From: Clostridia bacterium
GTDB taxonomy: Bacteria; Bacillota; Clostridia; Oscillospirales; Acutalibacteraceae
Assembly (NCBI GenBank): GCA_017416485.1
Contig: JAFQCH010000023.1
Location: 125,262-189,261 of the forward strand
Direction of reading: 5' to 3'
Length of the DNA stretch: 64,000 nt
A program made the position numbers and the translations under genes. Shown in pieces: positions 26,167 to 34,966 of this stretch (positions are counted from its first letter, which is position 1; every line of letters begins with the position of its first letter). The notes under the pieces are model-generated. The model was not told the origin of the DNA. It saw only the letters and a list, made by a program, of their open reading frames with translations, and ran no database searches.

Positions 26167-27105
26167 ATGAGACAAAGAGGCAGTATCCGATATTTGGTAT
26201 CGGAAGGATTCAGAAATATTCATGCCAACAGGCTGATGTCTGTTGCATCTATCGCGGTTTTGGTTGCTTGCCTTGTTATGATCGGCAGCGCTTGCATGAT
26301 TTTTATCAATGTGCAATCTGCCGTTGAACAGGTCGGTCAACAAAATGTCATTATGGTATTTGTTGATGATGCACCGGAAGATGCCGACAGGGAATCATAT
26401 ATAGACACTTGTGAGATAGCAATTAAAAATATTGACAATATTGATGAAATTGTTTTTGTCAGCCGAGAAGAAGGTTTTCAGACAATTGTTGAAGAGTTGA
26501 GTGAAAACGCTTCTGTGTTGTCGGAAGCTGATGCCGCTTTTTTGCCGGATGGCTTTAAAGTAACGGTAAAAAATATGAATTTGTTTGATAATACGGTTGC
26601 ACAGATTCAGGAATTGCCGCAGGTTATTCATGTTCGTCAGAATTCTGACCTTGCAGTTCGTTTGCAGAATATCAGCGAAGCAATTACATATATCAGCATT
26701 GCAATTATTCTTATGTTGTTCCTTGTTGCTTTGTTTATTATTGCAAACACCATCCGCATAACCATGCACTCAAGAAGACTTGAAATCAGTATTATGAAAG
26801 CTGTTGGTGCAACAAACTGGTTTATCCGTTTGCCTTTTATTGTTGAGGGTGTTGTAATCGGTATTATTTCAGCATGTATCAGCATTCTGCTGCTGTTTGG
26901 TCTTTATATGCTTGCCGGCACGGCATTGCAGAATGTTTTCAGCATTTTCAATTCCGAAGTGGTTGGATTTGCGGTATATGCAATCCCGATTTTCCTCGGC
27001 TTCCTTGTGGTCAGCGTGTTCACAGGCAGTCTGGGCAGTGTATTCAGCATCGGAAAATATTTAAAGGAACAAGGAGGTGTCGTTCTCGATGATGAACACG
27101 AATAA
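26167..27105 (+). CDS. ftsX: Cell division protein FtsX
   Basis: A 312-residue membrane partner of FtsE. An N-terminal membrane segment (about residues 20-45: SVASIAVLVACLVMIGSACMI), an extracellular loop of about 130 residues, and three C-terminal membrane segments make up the FtsX fold. The cytoplasmic coupling stretch includes SRRLEISIMKAVGAT. ATG 26167 has GAGAGGAGATGG upstream. Its 3' end overlaps the hydrolase gene by 17 bases. In Firmicutes the outer loop switches on a coiled-coil peptidoglycan hydrolase. Confidence 0.93.
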   Translation: MRQRGSIRYLVSEGFRNIHANRLMSVASIAVLVACLVMIGSACMIFINVQSAVEQVGQQNVIMVFVDDAPEDADRESYIDTCEIAIKNIDNIDEIVFVSREEGFQTIVEELSENASVLSEADAAFLPDGFKVTVKNMNLFDNTVAQIQELPQVIHVRQNSDLAVRLQNISEAITYISIAIILMLFLVALFIIANTIRITMHSRRLEISIMKAVGATNWFIRLPFIVEGVVIGIISACISILLLFGLYMLAGTALQNVFSIFNSEVVGFAVYAIPIFLGFLVVSVFTGSLGSVFSIGKYLKEQGGVVLDDEHE

Positions 27106-28474
27106 AAAATACTCCCGCTTCCTTGCATTATTTACAGCATTGATTATCGTTTTTAGTTCGTTTGTTGTCCTTGCAGGTGCAAGTGAAGCTGATCTTTCTG
27201 ATGAAGAAAGAGCTGAAATTGAGGATCTTCGCAATCAGCAAGCTGAATTGGATGACAAAATTGCAGATGCAGAAGCCAAAATGGACGAATTGGCAGATGA
27301 TATTGAAAATGAACAGGCATATGTTGAGCAATTGACTCTGCAATTGGATAATCTGACTGCGCAGATTGATGTTTTGAATGCAAGTATTGATGCTTACGAA
27401 GAAGAAATTGTTGTTCTGGAAGGCAAAATCGGCGAAAACGAAGCCATTCTTGCAGATATTGAGGACGATATGTATTCTTACCGTAAGCAAGCATTGGATC
27501 TGCAGCAAACGAGTGAAGATACCTACAATCTTCTTCTTGAAAGATTGCGCTATATGTATATGACCGGCGAAACAACCGAATTGGAGGCTTTGTTGGATTC
27601 TCAATCTTTGTACTCGTTCCTTCTTCGCCTTGAATTGATCAATTCCATTGCAGAGCGCGATGATAAATTGATTAACACCATGCAGGAAAGCATTGAAGGT
27701 GCAAATGAGGCTGAAGGCAAGTTCCGTGAAAAGGCTGATGAACAGCAAAAAGTTATCACTGAACTTGAAAAGGATACAGCGGCCATTGCAGCACAGCAGA
27801 ATGAAGTGATTTCTGCGCGTTCCAAATTGGAAGATACGCAGTCGCAGCAACAGGAATTGTATCATGAAGCAATGACAAACATTGATAAGCTCAATTCCGA
27901 TATGGAAGGGTATGATACGCTTGTTGATATGTATTATGCTGAACGCGAAGAATTTGATAATGAGATTGATCGCCTGATTGCTGAATACAGTGCTTCCAAT
28001 CCCACACCGCCTTCTTCCGGCGATTCGTCATCTGGCGGCAGTTCTTCCGGCGGTAGTTATTCAACTGATTATATCCATCCTCTTTCGCAGTATTCAGATG
28101 TTTATATTTCTTCGGGTTACGGCGGAAGAACAGACCCTGCTACCGGGGCTTACAAATACCACTATGCAATTGACCTTTGCCGTTATTCCGGCACATCCAA
28201 TCAGAATGTTGTTGCTGCCGCTGATGGCACGGTTGTTACTGCCGAATGGCATTCTTCCTATGGTTACTATGTGTTGATTGCGCATGACACGGGTGTTTAT
28301 ACTTTGATGGCTCATAACAACTCTTTGCTTGTCAGTGAGGGTGAGCGCGTATCGCAAGGTCAAGTTGTTGCACTGTCCGGCGCTACCGGTTATGTAACAG
28401 GGGCGCACGTTCACTTTGAAGTTCGCGTTAACGGTGAAAAAGTTAACCCGCTGAATTATGTTTCTATCGGCTAA
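27089..28474 (+). CDS. Coiled-coil M23 peptidoglycan hydrolase (EnvC/PcsB-like)
   Basis: A 461-residue exported protein. A signal peptide (about residues 1-32, ending near VLAGASEA) is followed by a long coiled coil (about 35-290), a Ser/Gly linker (PPSSGDSSSGGSSSGG) and a LytM/M23 domain. The zinc ligands are present: HxxxD as HYAID and HxH as HVHFE, so it should be an active endopeptidase. ATG 27089 follows AAGGAGG 11 bases upstream. Direct linkage to ftsEX implies that FtsEX gates its activity at the septum, as known for EnvC and PcsB. Confidence 0.88.
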   Translation: MMNTNKKYSRFLALFTALIIVFSSFVVLAGASEADLSDEERAEIEDLRNQQAELDDKIADAEAKMDELADDIENEQAYVEQLTLQLDNLTAQIDVLNASIDAYEEEIVVLEGKIGENEAILADIEDDMYSYRKQALDLQQTSEDTYNLLLERLRYMYMTGETTELEALLDSQSLYSFLLRLELINSIAERDDKLINTMQESIEGANEAEGKFREKADEQQKVITELEKDTAAIAAQQNEVISARSKLEDTQSQQQELYHEAMTNIDKLNSDMEGYDTLVDMYYAEREEFDNEIDRLIAEYSASNPTPPSSGDSSSGGSSSGGSYSTDYIHPLSQYSDVYISSGYGGRTDPATGAYKYHYAIDLCRYSGTSNQNVVAAADGTVVTAEWHSSYGYYVLIAHDTGVYTLMAHNNSLLVSEGERVSQGQVVALSGATGYVTGAHVHFEVRVNGEKVNPLNYVSIG

Positions 28475-28486
28475 AAATGTATATTT

Positions 28487-28521
28487 AAGAGCGTCTGTTT
28501 CATGACAGGCGTTCTTTTTTT
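28487..28521 (+). terminator. Terminator of the ftsEX-hydrolase unit
   Basis: AAGAGCGTCTGT (28487-28498) pairs with ACAGGCGTTCTT (28505-28516) apart from wobble pairs, followed by a T-run. Confidence 0.85.
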
Positions 28522-28524
28522 GTG

Positions 28525-28567
28525 TTGACCGTATTCGACATGTTTTAAACTTCCACTCGGATATAAT
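28525..28567 (+). promoter_or_regulatory. Spo0A-controlled spoIIG-type promoter
   Basis: TTCGACA (28534-28540) is the exact complement of the Spo0A box TGTCGAA, and a similar TTGACCG precedes it at 28525-28531. TATAAT lies at 28562-28567. Taking TTCGAC as the -35, the spacer is 22 bases, the abnormal spacing known for Bacillus subtilis spoIIG, where phosphorylated Spo0A assists sigma-A polymerase. Confidence 0.72.
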
Positions 28568-28603
28568 AGGAATATATCCGAAGTAATGAAGTGAGTGCTT
28601 GTT

Positions 28604-29515
28604 GTGAAGACAATAATATATGTTGATGTTTTGTTGGCAGTAAACCTGTTGATAACGTATATTCTTTTATTGTTGACGTGTGTCGTGCTGAAAATGTATG
28701 CAAAAAAGACGCGACTGTTTCTTGGATCAGTGCTAGGTTCTATATATTCTTTACTCGTACTCGCACCTGAATTGGGATTTATTGCCTCTCTGCTGCTGAA
28801 ATTTTTTATGTGCATATCCATAGTCTGCGTTGCGTTTCAATTGAAAAATTTTCGCATCGTTTGCAGGTTTAGTATTTGCTTTTTTGCTGTTAACATCTCT
28901 TTTTCAGGTTTGATGCTGTTACTTTCAAACTTACTCAACAGTAAATTTGTGCAGGTTCGTAATGCAAATATTTACATGAATATTGATTTTCCGATTCTTA
29001 TTGCTCTGACTTGTGTCTGCTATGTGATTTTAAAATTTGTAATAAATTTATTTCATCGAACACCGTCTAATGAATTATACAGAGTCAGAATTTATATTAA
29101 CGATTTATTTGTGGAAGCAACTGCGGTAACAGATACCGGAAACGCATTATATGAACCGATCAGCGGTAAGCCTGTTTGTATTCTGTGTCAATGTGTCTTA
29201 ATGCCGCTGTTACCAAAAAGCATACAGGCATTCATTGATGGTGATCTGAAGATTGAAAAGACATTTGATCACGGCTGGGAAACAAGAATATCTGTCATTT
29301 GCACAGAATTTGCAGTGGGCAGTGCATTGTTACCGACCGTTAAAGTTGATGAAATTGAAATTATGAAAGGTAATCAAATAGTAAAATACCAAAACTGTGT
29401 TCTTGCATTGACGAAAAAGAGTTTTGACGACATGCAATGTCAGATGCTTTTGCATCCGTCTTTGATTACTTTACCTATTAAACAGGAGGTAACATATGAA
29501 AATAGCATTCAATAA
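28604..29515 (+). CDS. spoIIGA: Sigma-E processing peptidase SpoIIGA
   Basis: A 303-residue sporulation protein that cleaves pro-sigma-E at the septum in the mother cell. Five hydrophobic segments fill the first 150 residues, and the C-terminal half is an aspartic-protease-like domain with the active-site motif TDTGN and the downstream segment [10 protein letters not shown]. Two GTG starts are possible; 28604 begins [14 protein letters not shown], which matches the usual N terminus, while 28595 would add three residues. It overlaps sigE by 20 bases, coupling protease and substrate. Confidence 0.92.
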   Translation: MKTIIYVDVLLAVNLLITYILLLLTCVVLKMYAKKTRLFLGSVLGSIYSLLVLAPELGFIASLLLKFFMCISIVCVAFQLKNFRIVCRFSICFFAVNISFSGLMLLLSNLLNSKFVQVRNANIYMNIDFPILIALTCVCYVILKFVINLFHRTPSNELYRVRIYINDLFVEATAVTDTGNALYEPISGKPVCILCQCVLMPLLPKSIQAFIDGDLKIEKTFDHGWETRISVICTEFAVGSALLPTVKVDEIEIMKGNQIVKYQNCVLALTKKSFDDMQCQMLLHPSLITLPIKQEVTYENSIQ

Positions 29516-30212
29516 TAATATGGGATTCTGCAAATTGTATTTATGGTTGATCGGCAAGGGGAGTCTTTATTATGTCAGCGGACCGCAGATTCTGCCGGCT
29601 CCGCTTAAAAGTGACGAGGAAAACGATTTGATTGATCGTATTGCACAAGGCGATAACACAGCAAGAGAACCTTTGATTGTTCATAATTTGCGTCTTGTTG
29701 TTTACATAGCACAAAAATTTGATAATACCGGCGTGTCGCAGGAGGATCTTGTTTCGATCGGAACCATAGGGTTGATTAAAGCTGTAAACACGTTTTGCCC
29801 GGATAAAAATATAAAGCTGGCAACATATGCCAGCCGATGTATCAGCAATGAAATTCTTATGTATCTGCGCAAAAACGGAAATCTGAGGAATGAAATTTCT
29901 TTGGATGAACCCTTGAATACGGATTGGGACGGGAATGAACTGCATTTCAGCGACGTGCTGACAGATCCGGTGCAAAATTTAGGATCAGACCTTGAAAATG
30001 AGGATGATATTCATTTGCTTATGCAGTGTGTTGAAAAACTTCCTGCGCGTGAAAAAGAGATTATTACTCTGCGATTCGGTTTATTCGGGAATAAAGAATA
30101 CACACAAAAAGAAGTGGCTGATTTAATGGGAATATCGCAAAGTTATATATCACGTCTTGAGAAGAAAATACTGAAAAGACTAAAAAAGGAAATTGAAAAA
30201 GAAGATATATAA
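29496..30212 (+). CDS. sigE: RNA polymerase sporulation sigma factor E (pro-form)
   Basis: A 238-residue sigma-70-family factor for early mother-cell gene expression. The first 29 or so residues ([20 protein letters not shown], then KGSLYYVSG) form the membrane-associated pro-sequence removed by SpoIIGA. Region 2 is [35 protein letters not shown], and region 4 is [19 protein letters not shown]. The start has AGGAGGTAAC upstream. In many sporeformers sigG follows directly; here a terminator and an unrelated transporter follow instead. Confidence 0.96.
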   Translation: MKIAFNNNMGFCKLYLWLIGKGSLYYVSGPQILPAPLKSDEENDLIDRIAQGDNTAREPLIVHNLRLVVYIAQKFDNTGVSQEDLVSIGTIGLIKAVNTFCPDKNIKLATYASRCISNEILMYLRKNGNLRNEISLDEPLNTDWDGNELHFSDVLTDPVQNLGSDLENEDDIHLLMQCVEKLPAREKEIITLRFGLFGNKEYTQKEVADLMGISQSYISRLEKKILKRLKKEIEKEDI

Positions 30213-30217
30213 AACCA

Positions 30218-30244
30218 ACCCGTCCGGCTGATAACCGGACGGGT
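30218..30244. terminator. Bidirectional terminator between sigE and the GPH carrier
   Basis: ACCCGTCCGG (30218-30227) and CCGGACGGGT (30235-30244) are perfect complements. The U-tract is modest on both sides (TGGTTTTATAT on the minus strand). Confidence 0.72.
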
Positions 30245-30254
30245 GATTGCTGTT

Positions 30255-32756
30255 TTAACCTTTTCTTTTTGCTTTTACTGCGGCTTTTTGTGCGGCTTTT
30301 TCTTCTTCCAATCGCTTCTGCTCCGCAACCTGTTGTTCTCTGACTGCTTCGGCTCGCTGCTTTGCAGTTTCATACTGTTCTGCAATTTCATCGAAGTGCG
30401 TATAGTTTTCTTGCTGAGCAATCAGTTTTTCAGAATCAATATAGGGCTTGGCGGCGCGGTTGAAGTAAGCGTGTTTGTCCATTTCCTGCTTTGCTTTCTT
30501 TTGTGCTGCATCGCGCTGTTTTTTCCAATTTTTTATCTGCGATTTCAGAGAAGTGACTTCTGCTTTATCTTTAGATCTCTTTGCATCTTTCAAGCAAAGA
30601 TAGCATTTTTTGAGTTCTGCATTGCAGTTGTCTTCTTCATCAAAATATTGTTCAAGAACTTTGAAATCGGGTTGCACAAGATCTTGCGCATTCTTGAAAT
30701 ACTTTTTGATTGACTTTGCAGAAGAAATGCGTTTCTTTGTCAGTTCAATTGCAAATTTGCGCATTTCTTTTTCTGCGCCAGTTGTCTTGGGCATATTGCG
30801 AGCATTTTTGAGTTCTTCTTTAAGGTCATTGATATTGGCTGTTAACAGACCATTCAACCCTGCGATATACACTTTTTTGCTTTCAGAAATGCTGAATCTG
30901 CCGACTTCGGAAGAGAATTTATCAAGTTCCTCACAAACAAATTTTGCAATCTCAATGTCTTCATTGAATTTAATTGCGTCACTATAAGCCTTCTTTGCAG
31001 CTTTTTTGGCATCCTTTTCTTTGATATTGCGATAATCTTTTTTGCTGACAGTTTTTGGTGTTTCGGTTGCCATCTGACGGGAATAGCGGATAATGTCAAT
31101 GCCCTCCACCAGTTCCGAATCCTTGGAAATGCCGTTTGCATAGTCTTCAAACAAGGCTCTTACTTTAAGGACATTGACAACAGAACGTTGTTTTCTTTCG
31201 TTGAAATCGTACCAAATGTAAGGAATAACATTCAGCAGTGCGCCAAACGCAGCGACAACAATCAGAACTTTAACAAGACTTAAAAGAATATCCGGGTCAT
31301 ACAGTGCGGAAAGCGCATTGTTGTAGTTATCCTGCCCTTCAGCAAGCTGTTTTGCAAGCATCTCACCAACCGTTGTTTCTCCGTCACCGAGCAGGCGTGA
31401 AAGTATTTCGGGACGTGAGGTTACAATGGCTGCATTTTCTTTGGTCAGACCGTTTCTTTCATAGATAATGGGAAGAACGGAAGAAGTCAGAAGGGTGATA
31501 ACCGTACCGATGGTGGTAACCGCAGAGAACATGCCGTCGATTCTTTCGCCGGTTTTGTACTGCTGATAGTCACGGATGTCAGCCTGAATGGACGGATTGA
31601 GGATGTGTGCAAAGGAACCCATGAAGGCATTCAGATACAGACAGCCCAGAATAAGCCAGATCGTAAGATTATGTATCTCATTTACAAAGGGCAGCATCAT
31701 GAGAATGAACACAACATTGAAAAGATTAGTCACGATCAGAACCGCTTTTTTACCCCATTTGCGGATGCAGAAGGGTGCCAGCAGCATACCCCAGAGGGAA
31801 GCATTGCCGTATACTGTGACAACAATACTGTAAACATCACCGTCGCATGCACCGCCATAGGTGTGCATCCAGTACATGATGTTTGCGTAGGAAGATTCAA
31901 GGAAACCGATCCAGGAAGCAAGGGAAATGATCCAAAAATATTTGTTTTTCGCAACGGCTTTTAACGCATCAAAGAATTTAATCTGAACAACGTGCGTTTT
32001 GGCCTGCACAATTTTTTCTTCGGTGTTTTTGTAAACAATGATGCAAAGCAACAGTCCCATGACCGTGAGCAGGGGATACAAAAATCTGTAAACACGGATA
32101 TCGGTCATATTGGAATGGAAAATGTGCTCAGCAATCAAGGGGGTGAACAGATTTACAAGCGTAGGCGCAAGTGAGTAAACAACACTTTTTACGGATGCAA
32201 CATCAGCACGTTCCTGTGAGTCGGGAGAAAGAACGTGAATAAGGTTTTCATAGGCATCATAGAAGAAATAATAAACGAAGTGCAAAAGCAGATTCAGCAC
32301 CATGATAATGGCGCATTTTGCAATGTATGCTCTTGTTTCTCCGAACAACATACCCTCGCCGACGATGTCGGGCAATTTGTTGTACGGAAACCAGACCATC
32401 AGATTACAGATGAGCGCTGCGGGGATTGCCATCGTAACGATGTAAGGACGGTATTTACCCGCTTTGTTTCGTGTGTTATCAATAATATTTGCGCGGATAC
32501 CCGTCAGGGGAATATTGGCAAGAACAGCAATGACATACATGACATACATGTCCGTCGGGTCAATGCCCAATGTGCTGGACAGCAAAGTGTTGTTTGTTGC
32601 CAACAGACATGCCGTTCCGAGTGTGATGATCATGTACGCACCGATGCCGCCGCCCGAATAAGCGGCAATTTCTTTAAATGTCATATAGCGTCCGACTGCA
32701 GGCATATTCCAATAAATGCGCACATCAGACAGCAGGGATTTGATTTTGCTTACCAC
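30255..32756 (-). CDS. GPH-type carrier with long C-terminal coiled coil
   Basis: An 833-residue protein. Residues about 1-510 form a twelve-segment MFS carrier of the GPH type (GNASLWGMLLAPFC is part of the core). About 320 residues follow, cytoplasmic, charged and rich in Lys, Glu and Ala, with predicted coiled coil from about 570 to the end (for example EEEKAAQKAAVKAKRKG). GPH carriers are normally 450-500 residues, so this extension is unusual. The start is GTG 32756, decided by GGGAGG 7 bases upstream; an earlier in-frame start lacks such a site. Substrate unknown. No partner gene is adjacent. Confidence 0.8.
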   Translation of the reverse strand: MVSKIKSLLSDVRIYWNMPAVGRYMTFKEIAAYSGGGIGAYMIITLGTACLLATNNTLLSSTLGIDPTDMYVMYVIAVLANIPLTGIRANIIDNTRNKAGKYRPYIVTMAIPAALICNLMVWFPYNKLPDIVGEGMLFGETRAYIAKCAIIMVLNLLLHFVYYFFYDAYENLIHVLSPDSQERADVASVKSVVYSLAPTLVNLFTPLIAEHIFHSNMTDIRVYRFLYPLLTVMGLLLCIIVYKNTEEKIVQAKTHVVQIKFFDALKAVAKNKYFWIISLASWIGFLESSYANIMYWMHTYGGACDGDVYSIVVTVYGNASLWGMLLAPFCIRKWGKKAVLIVTNLFNVVFILMMLPFVNEIHNLTIWLILGCLYLNAFMGSFAHILNPSIQADIRDYQQYKTGERIDGMFSAVTTIGTVITLLTSSVLPIIYERNGLTKENAAIVTSRPEILSRLLGDGETTVGEMLAKQLAEGQDNYNNALSALYDPDILLSLVKVLIVVAAFGALLNVIPYIWYDFNERKQRSVVNVLKVRALFEDYANGISKDSELVEGIDIIRYSRQMATETPKTVSKKDYRNIKEKDAKKAAKKAYSDAIKFNEDIEIAKFVCEELDKFSSEVGRFSISESKKVYIAGLNGLLTANINDLKEELKNARNMPKTTGAEKEMRKFAIELTKKRISSAKSIKKYFKNAQDLVQPDFKVLEQYFDEEDNCNAELKKCYLCLKDAKRSKDKAEVTSLKSQIKNWKKQRDAAQKKAKQEMDKHAYFNRAAKPYIDSEKLIAQQENYTHFDEIAEQYETAKQRAEAVREQQVAEQKRLEEEKAAQKAAVKAKRKG

Positions 32757-32908
32757 TGTGTAACCTCCCAAAATGAATACATTTTTTTTATCATACCACA
32801 ATAAAAAAGTATTTTCTATAGTTAACAGAGAATACAATAAAAATCGTGAAGGTTAACAAAGAAATTGATCTGTTTTAGGGCAAATCGACAAGAAAAAAAC
32901 AAAAATAA

Positions 32909-32934
32909 CCCCATACAGGAGGACCTGTATGGGG
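32909..32934 (-). terminator. Terminator of the alcohol dehydrogenase gene
   Basis: CCCCATACAGG (32909-32919) and CCTGTATGGGG (32924-32934) are perfect complements. On the minus strand the hairpin is followed by TTATTTTTG. Confidence 0.88.
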
Positions 32935-32955
32935 CCGGTAAACCAGTGTTGAATT

Positions 32956-34173
32956 TTAGAAATCCACTTCGGTGTCGTAGTAGCAGCACTTGAGGAGTTT
33001 TTCCATTTCTTCCTGGCTGGGTTGACGGGGGTTAGAACCTGTGCAGGCGTCGCCGATTGCATTCTTTGCAATTTCGGGAAGCTGAGCGAGGAATGCTTCT
33101 TCGGGAACAAAGCCCTGTTCGCAGGGATAGCTGTCTGCACCGTAGTTCTTGATGCAGTGGGGAATTCTCAGGTCATCATTCAGTTTGCGAAGGAATACAA
33201 TGAGAAGCTGCACCTTTTCTTCAACGGTTTCACCGCCGAGGTTGATGAAGTCGGCAATGTCAGCATAACGCTTTGCAGCGGTTTCATCCTTTGCGTTGAA
33301 AGCGATGACCTTGGGCAGGTACATAGCATTTGCGGCACCATGGATGATGTGTGCACCGTATTTTTCAAAAGCAGCACCGGTCTTGTGTGCCATGGAATGA
33401 ACGATACCAAGAAGCGCATTGGTAAATGCCATACCGGCAAGGCACTGTGCATTGTGCATGGAAGCACGCTTTGCCATGTCGCCATTATAAGAATCAACAA
33501 GATCGTTCTTGATCATCTTGATTGCATGCAGAGCCAGCGGATCGGTAAAGTCGCAGTTGGCAGTGGAAACATAAGCTTCAACAGCATGGGTGATAGCATC
33601 CATACCGGTGTGTGCAACGAGTTTCTGGGGCATGGTTTCTGCAAGGTCGGGATCAACGATTGCAACGTCAGGAGTGATTTCAAAGTCCGCAATGGGATAT
33701 TTGATTCCCTTTGCATAGTCAGTGATGATGGAGAAGGCAGTTACTTCGGTAGCAGTGCCGGAAGTAGAAGAAATTGCGCAGAAATGAGCCTTGCGGCGAA
33801 GTTTCGGAAGTCCGAAAACCTTGCACATATCTTCGAATGTAACTTCGGGATATTCATATTTGATCCACATTGCTTTTGCAGCATCAATGGGAGAGCCGCC
33901 GCCCATTGCAATGATCCAGTCGGGCTCAAATGCAAGCATTGCATCTGCGCCCTTCATAACGGTTTCAACAGAAGGATCGGGTTCGATACCATCGATAACC
34001 TGAACTTCCATGCCTGCTTCATTCAGATAAGCAATCGCCTTATCAAGAAAGCCGAAACGCTTCATGGAGCCGCCGCCGACACAGATAACGGCTTTTTTGC
34101 CTTCGAAAGTCTTGAGTGCTTCAAGAGCACCTTTGCCGTGGTAAAGATCTCTGGGGAGAGTAAAACGAGCCAT
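32956..34173 (-). CDS. Iron-containing alcohol dehydrogenase
   Basis: A 405-residue group III dehydrogenase that interconverts aldehydes and alcohols with NAD(P)H. The nucleotide-binding GGGSPIDAAKA is at about residue 95. The metal site includes GMDAITHAVEAYVS and the histidines of GIVHSMAHKTGAAF and YGAHIIHGAANA. The start has AGGAGG upstream. The promoter region carries Rex-like operators, so expression probably responds to the NADH/NAD+ ratio; physiological substrate (ethanol, butanol or diol) cannot be told. Confidence 0.9.
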   Translation of the reverse strand: MARFTLPRDLYHGKGALEALKTFEGKKAVICVGGGSMKRFGFLDKAIAYLNEAGMEVQVIDGIEPDPSVETVMKGADAMLAFEPDWIIAMGGGSPIDAAKAMWIKYEYPEVTFEDMCKVFGLPKLRRKAHFCAISSTSGTATEVTAFSIITDYAKGIKYPIADFEITPDVAIVDPDLAETMPQKLVAHTGMDAITHAVEAYVSTANCDFTDPLALHAIKMIKNDLVDSYNGDMAKRASMHNAQCLAGMAFTNALLGIVHSMAHKTGAAFEKYGAHIIHGAANAMYLPKVIAFNAKDETAAKRYADIADFINLGGETVEEKVQLLIVFLRKLNDDLRIPHCIKNYGADSYPCEQGFVPEEAFLAQLPEIAKNAIGDACTGSNPRQPSQEEMEKLLKCCYYDTEVDF

Positions 34174-34221
34174 AATATTTTTTCCTCCTATTTATGTCCG
34201 TAGGGACTTTTTTATATTTTT

Positions 34222-34287
34222 ATTTGCAATCTGCAAATTGATAATATTTTAACATACTTTTAATGCTATGTCAATTATGTTAACATA
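34222..34287. promoter_or_regulatory. Rex-like and palindromic operator cluster upstream of the dehydrogenase
   Basis: Three elements are seen. A perfect inverted repeat ATTTGCA-ATC-TGCAAAT lies at 34222-34238. TTGATAATATTTTAACAT at 34238-34255 matches the Rex consensus TTGTTAA-N4-TTAACAA at 12 of 14 positions. A perfect palindrome TATGTTAACATA lies at 34276-34287. Rex, the NADH-sensing repressor, commonly controls alcohol dehydrogenases in Clostridia. Confidence 0.5.
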
Positions 34288-34290
34288 GAA

Positions 34291-34842
34291 TTAAAATTTA
34301 TTTATGTCAAAAGTTTGTATGATTTGTCCATTCAGGTCTTTCCATACGAAAATGCCGTCTTCAAAAATCATATAGCCATGATGTGAATTCTCTTTCGGAA
34401 TAGAAACAGAGCCGGGATTCAGGTAATGAAAATCATCAATCTGTTCACAAGCGGGAATGTGTGTATGACCGTGCAATAAAACATCTCCCTTGTGTAACTT
34501 GGGTTTGTTTGACTTGTTGTAATGATGACCGTGTGTTGCAAAAATTATTTTATTGCCATGGTTTAAAATGCAGTAATCGGCAAGAACAGGGAAGTCCAGC
34601 ACCAGCTGATCCACCTCCGTGTCGCAATTGCCGCGAACGCAAAGAATATCGGATGCAATGTTATTCAGCATGGCAATGACTTGTTTAGGTGCATATTCGG
34701 TGGGTAAATCATTTCGAGGTCCGTGATAAAGGATATCGCCCAAAAGCAGTATTTTGTTTGCATTTTCCTTTTTGTAAGCATCCAATAACTGTTTGCAGTA
34801 GTATGCTGAACCGTGTATGTCTGATGCAATGAAATATTTCAT
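34291..34842 (-). CDS. YfcE-type metallophosphoesterase
   Basis: A 183-residue calcineurin-fold phosphodiesterase. Metal motifs are SDIHGS, LLGDILYHGPRN, RGNCD, THGHH and HGHTHIP, all intact, so activity with Mn2+ or a similar metal is expected. Close relatives act on phosphodiesters such as bis-p-nitrophenyl phosphate in vitro; the natural substrate is unknown. ATG 34842 follows GAGAGGTGA; a GTG three codons earlier is less likely. It is divergent from a second, unrelated metallophosphoesterase gene. Confidence 0.88.
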   Translation of the reverse strand: MKYFIASDIHGSAYYCKQLLDAYKKENANKILLLGDILYHGPRNDLPTEYAPKQVIAMLNNIASDILCVRGNCDTEVDQLVLDFPVLADYCILNHGNKIIFATHGHHYNKSNKPKLHKGDVLLHGHTHIPACEQIDDFHYLNPGSVSIPKENSHHGYMIFEDGIFVWKDLNGQIIQTFDINKF

Positions 34843-34900
34843 ATTCGTCACCTCTCATTTTAAGGTAGCACATTCTCCGTTAAAAAACAAGCAATATTTA

Positions 34901-34929
34901 TTGACCTTGCGGAAATAAATTGTTATATT
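34901..34929 (+). promoter_or_regulatory. Sigma-A promoter of the large metallophosphoesterase
   Basis: TTGACC (34901-34906), 17-base spacer and TATATT (34924-34929), 37 bases before the start codon. Confidence 0.7.
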
Positions 34930-34966
34930 ATAATCATATTCATTATTTATGTTTTGAGGTGTTGAT

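Noticed and set aside
27980..28050. Ser/Gly-coding repeat in the M23 hydrolase as a DNA repeat element
   Set aside because: It is a low-complexity protein linker inside a continuous gene.
33022..34203. 393-codon plus-strand open frame opposite the iron alcohol dehydrogenase
   Set aside because: It is an antisense shadow with Cys/Gly/Asn-rich translation and no family resemblance.
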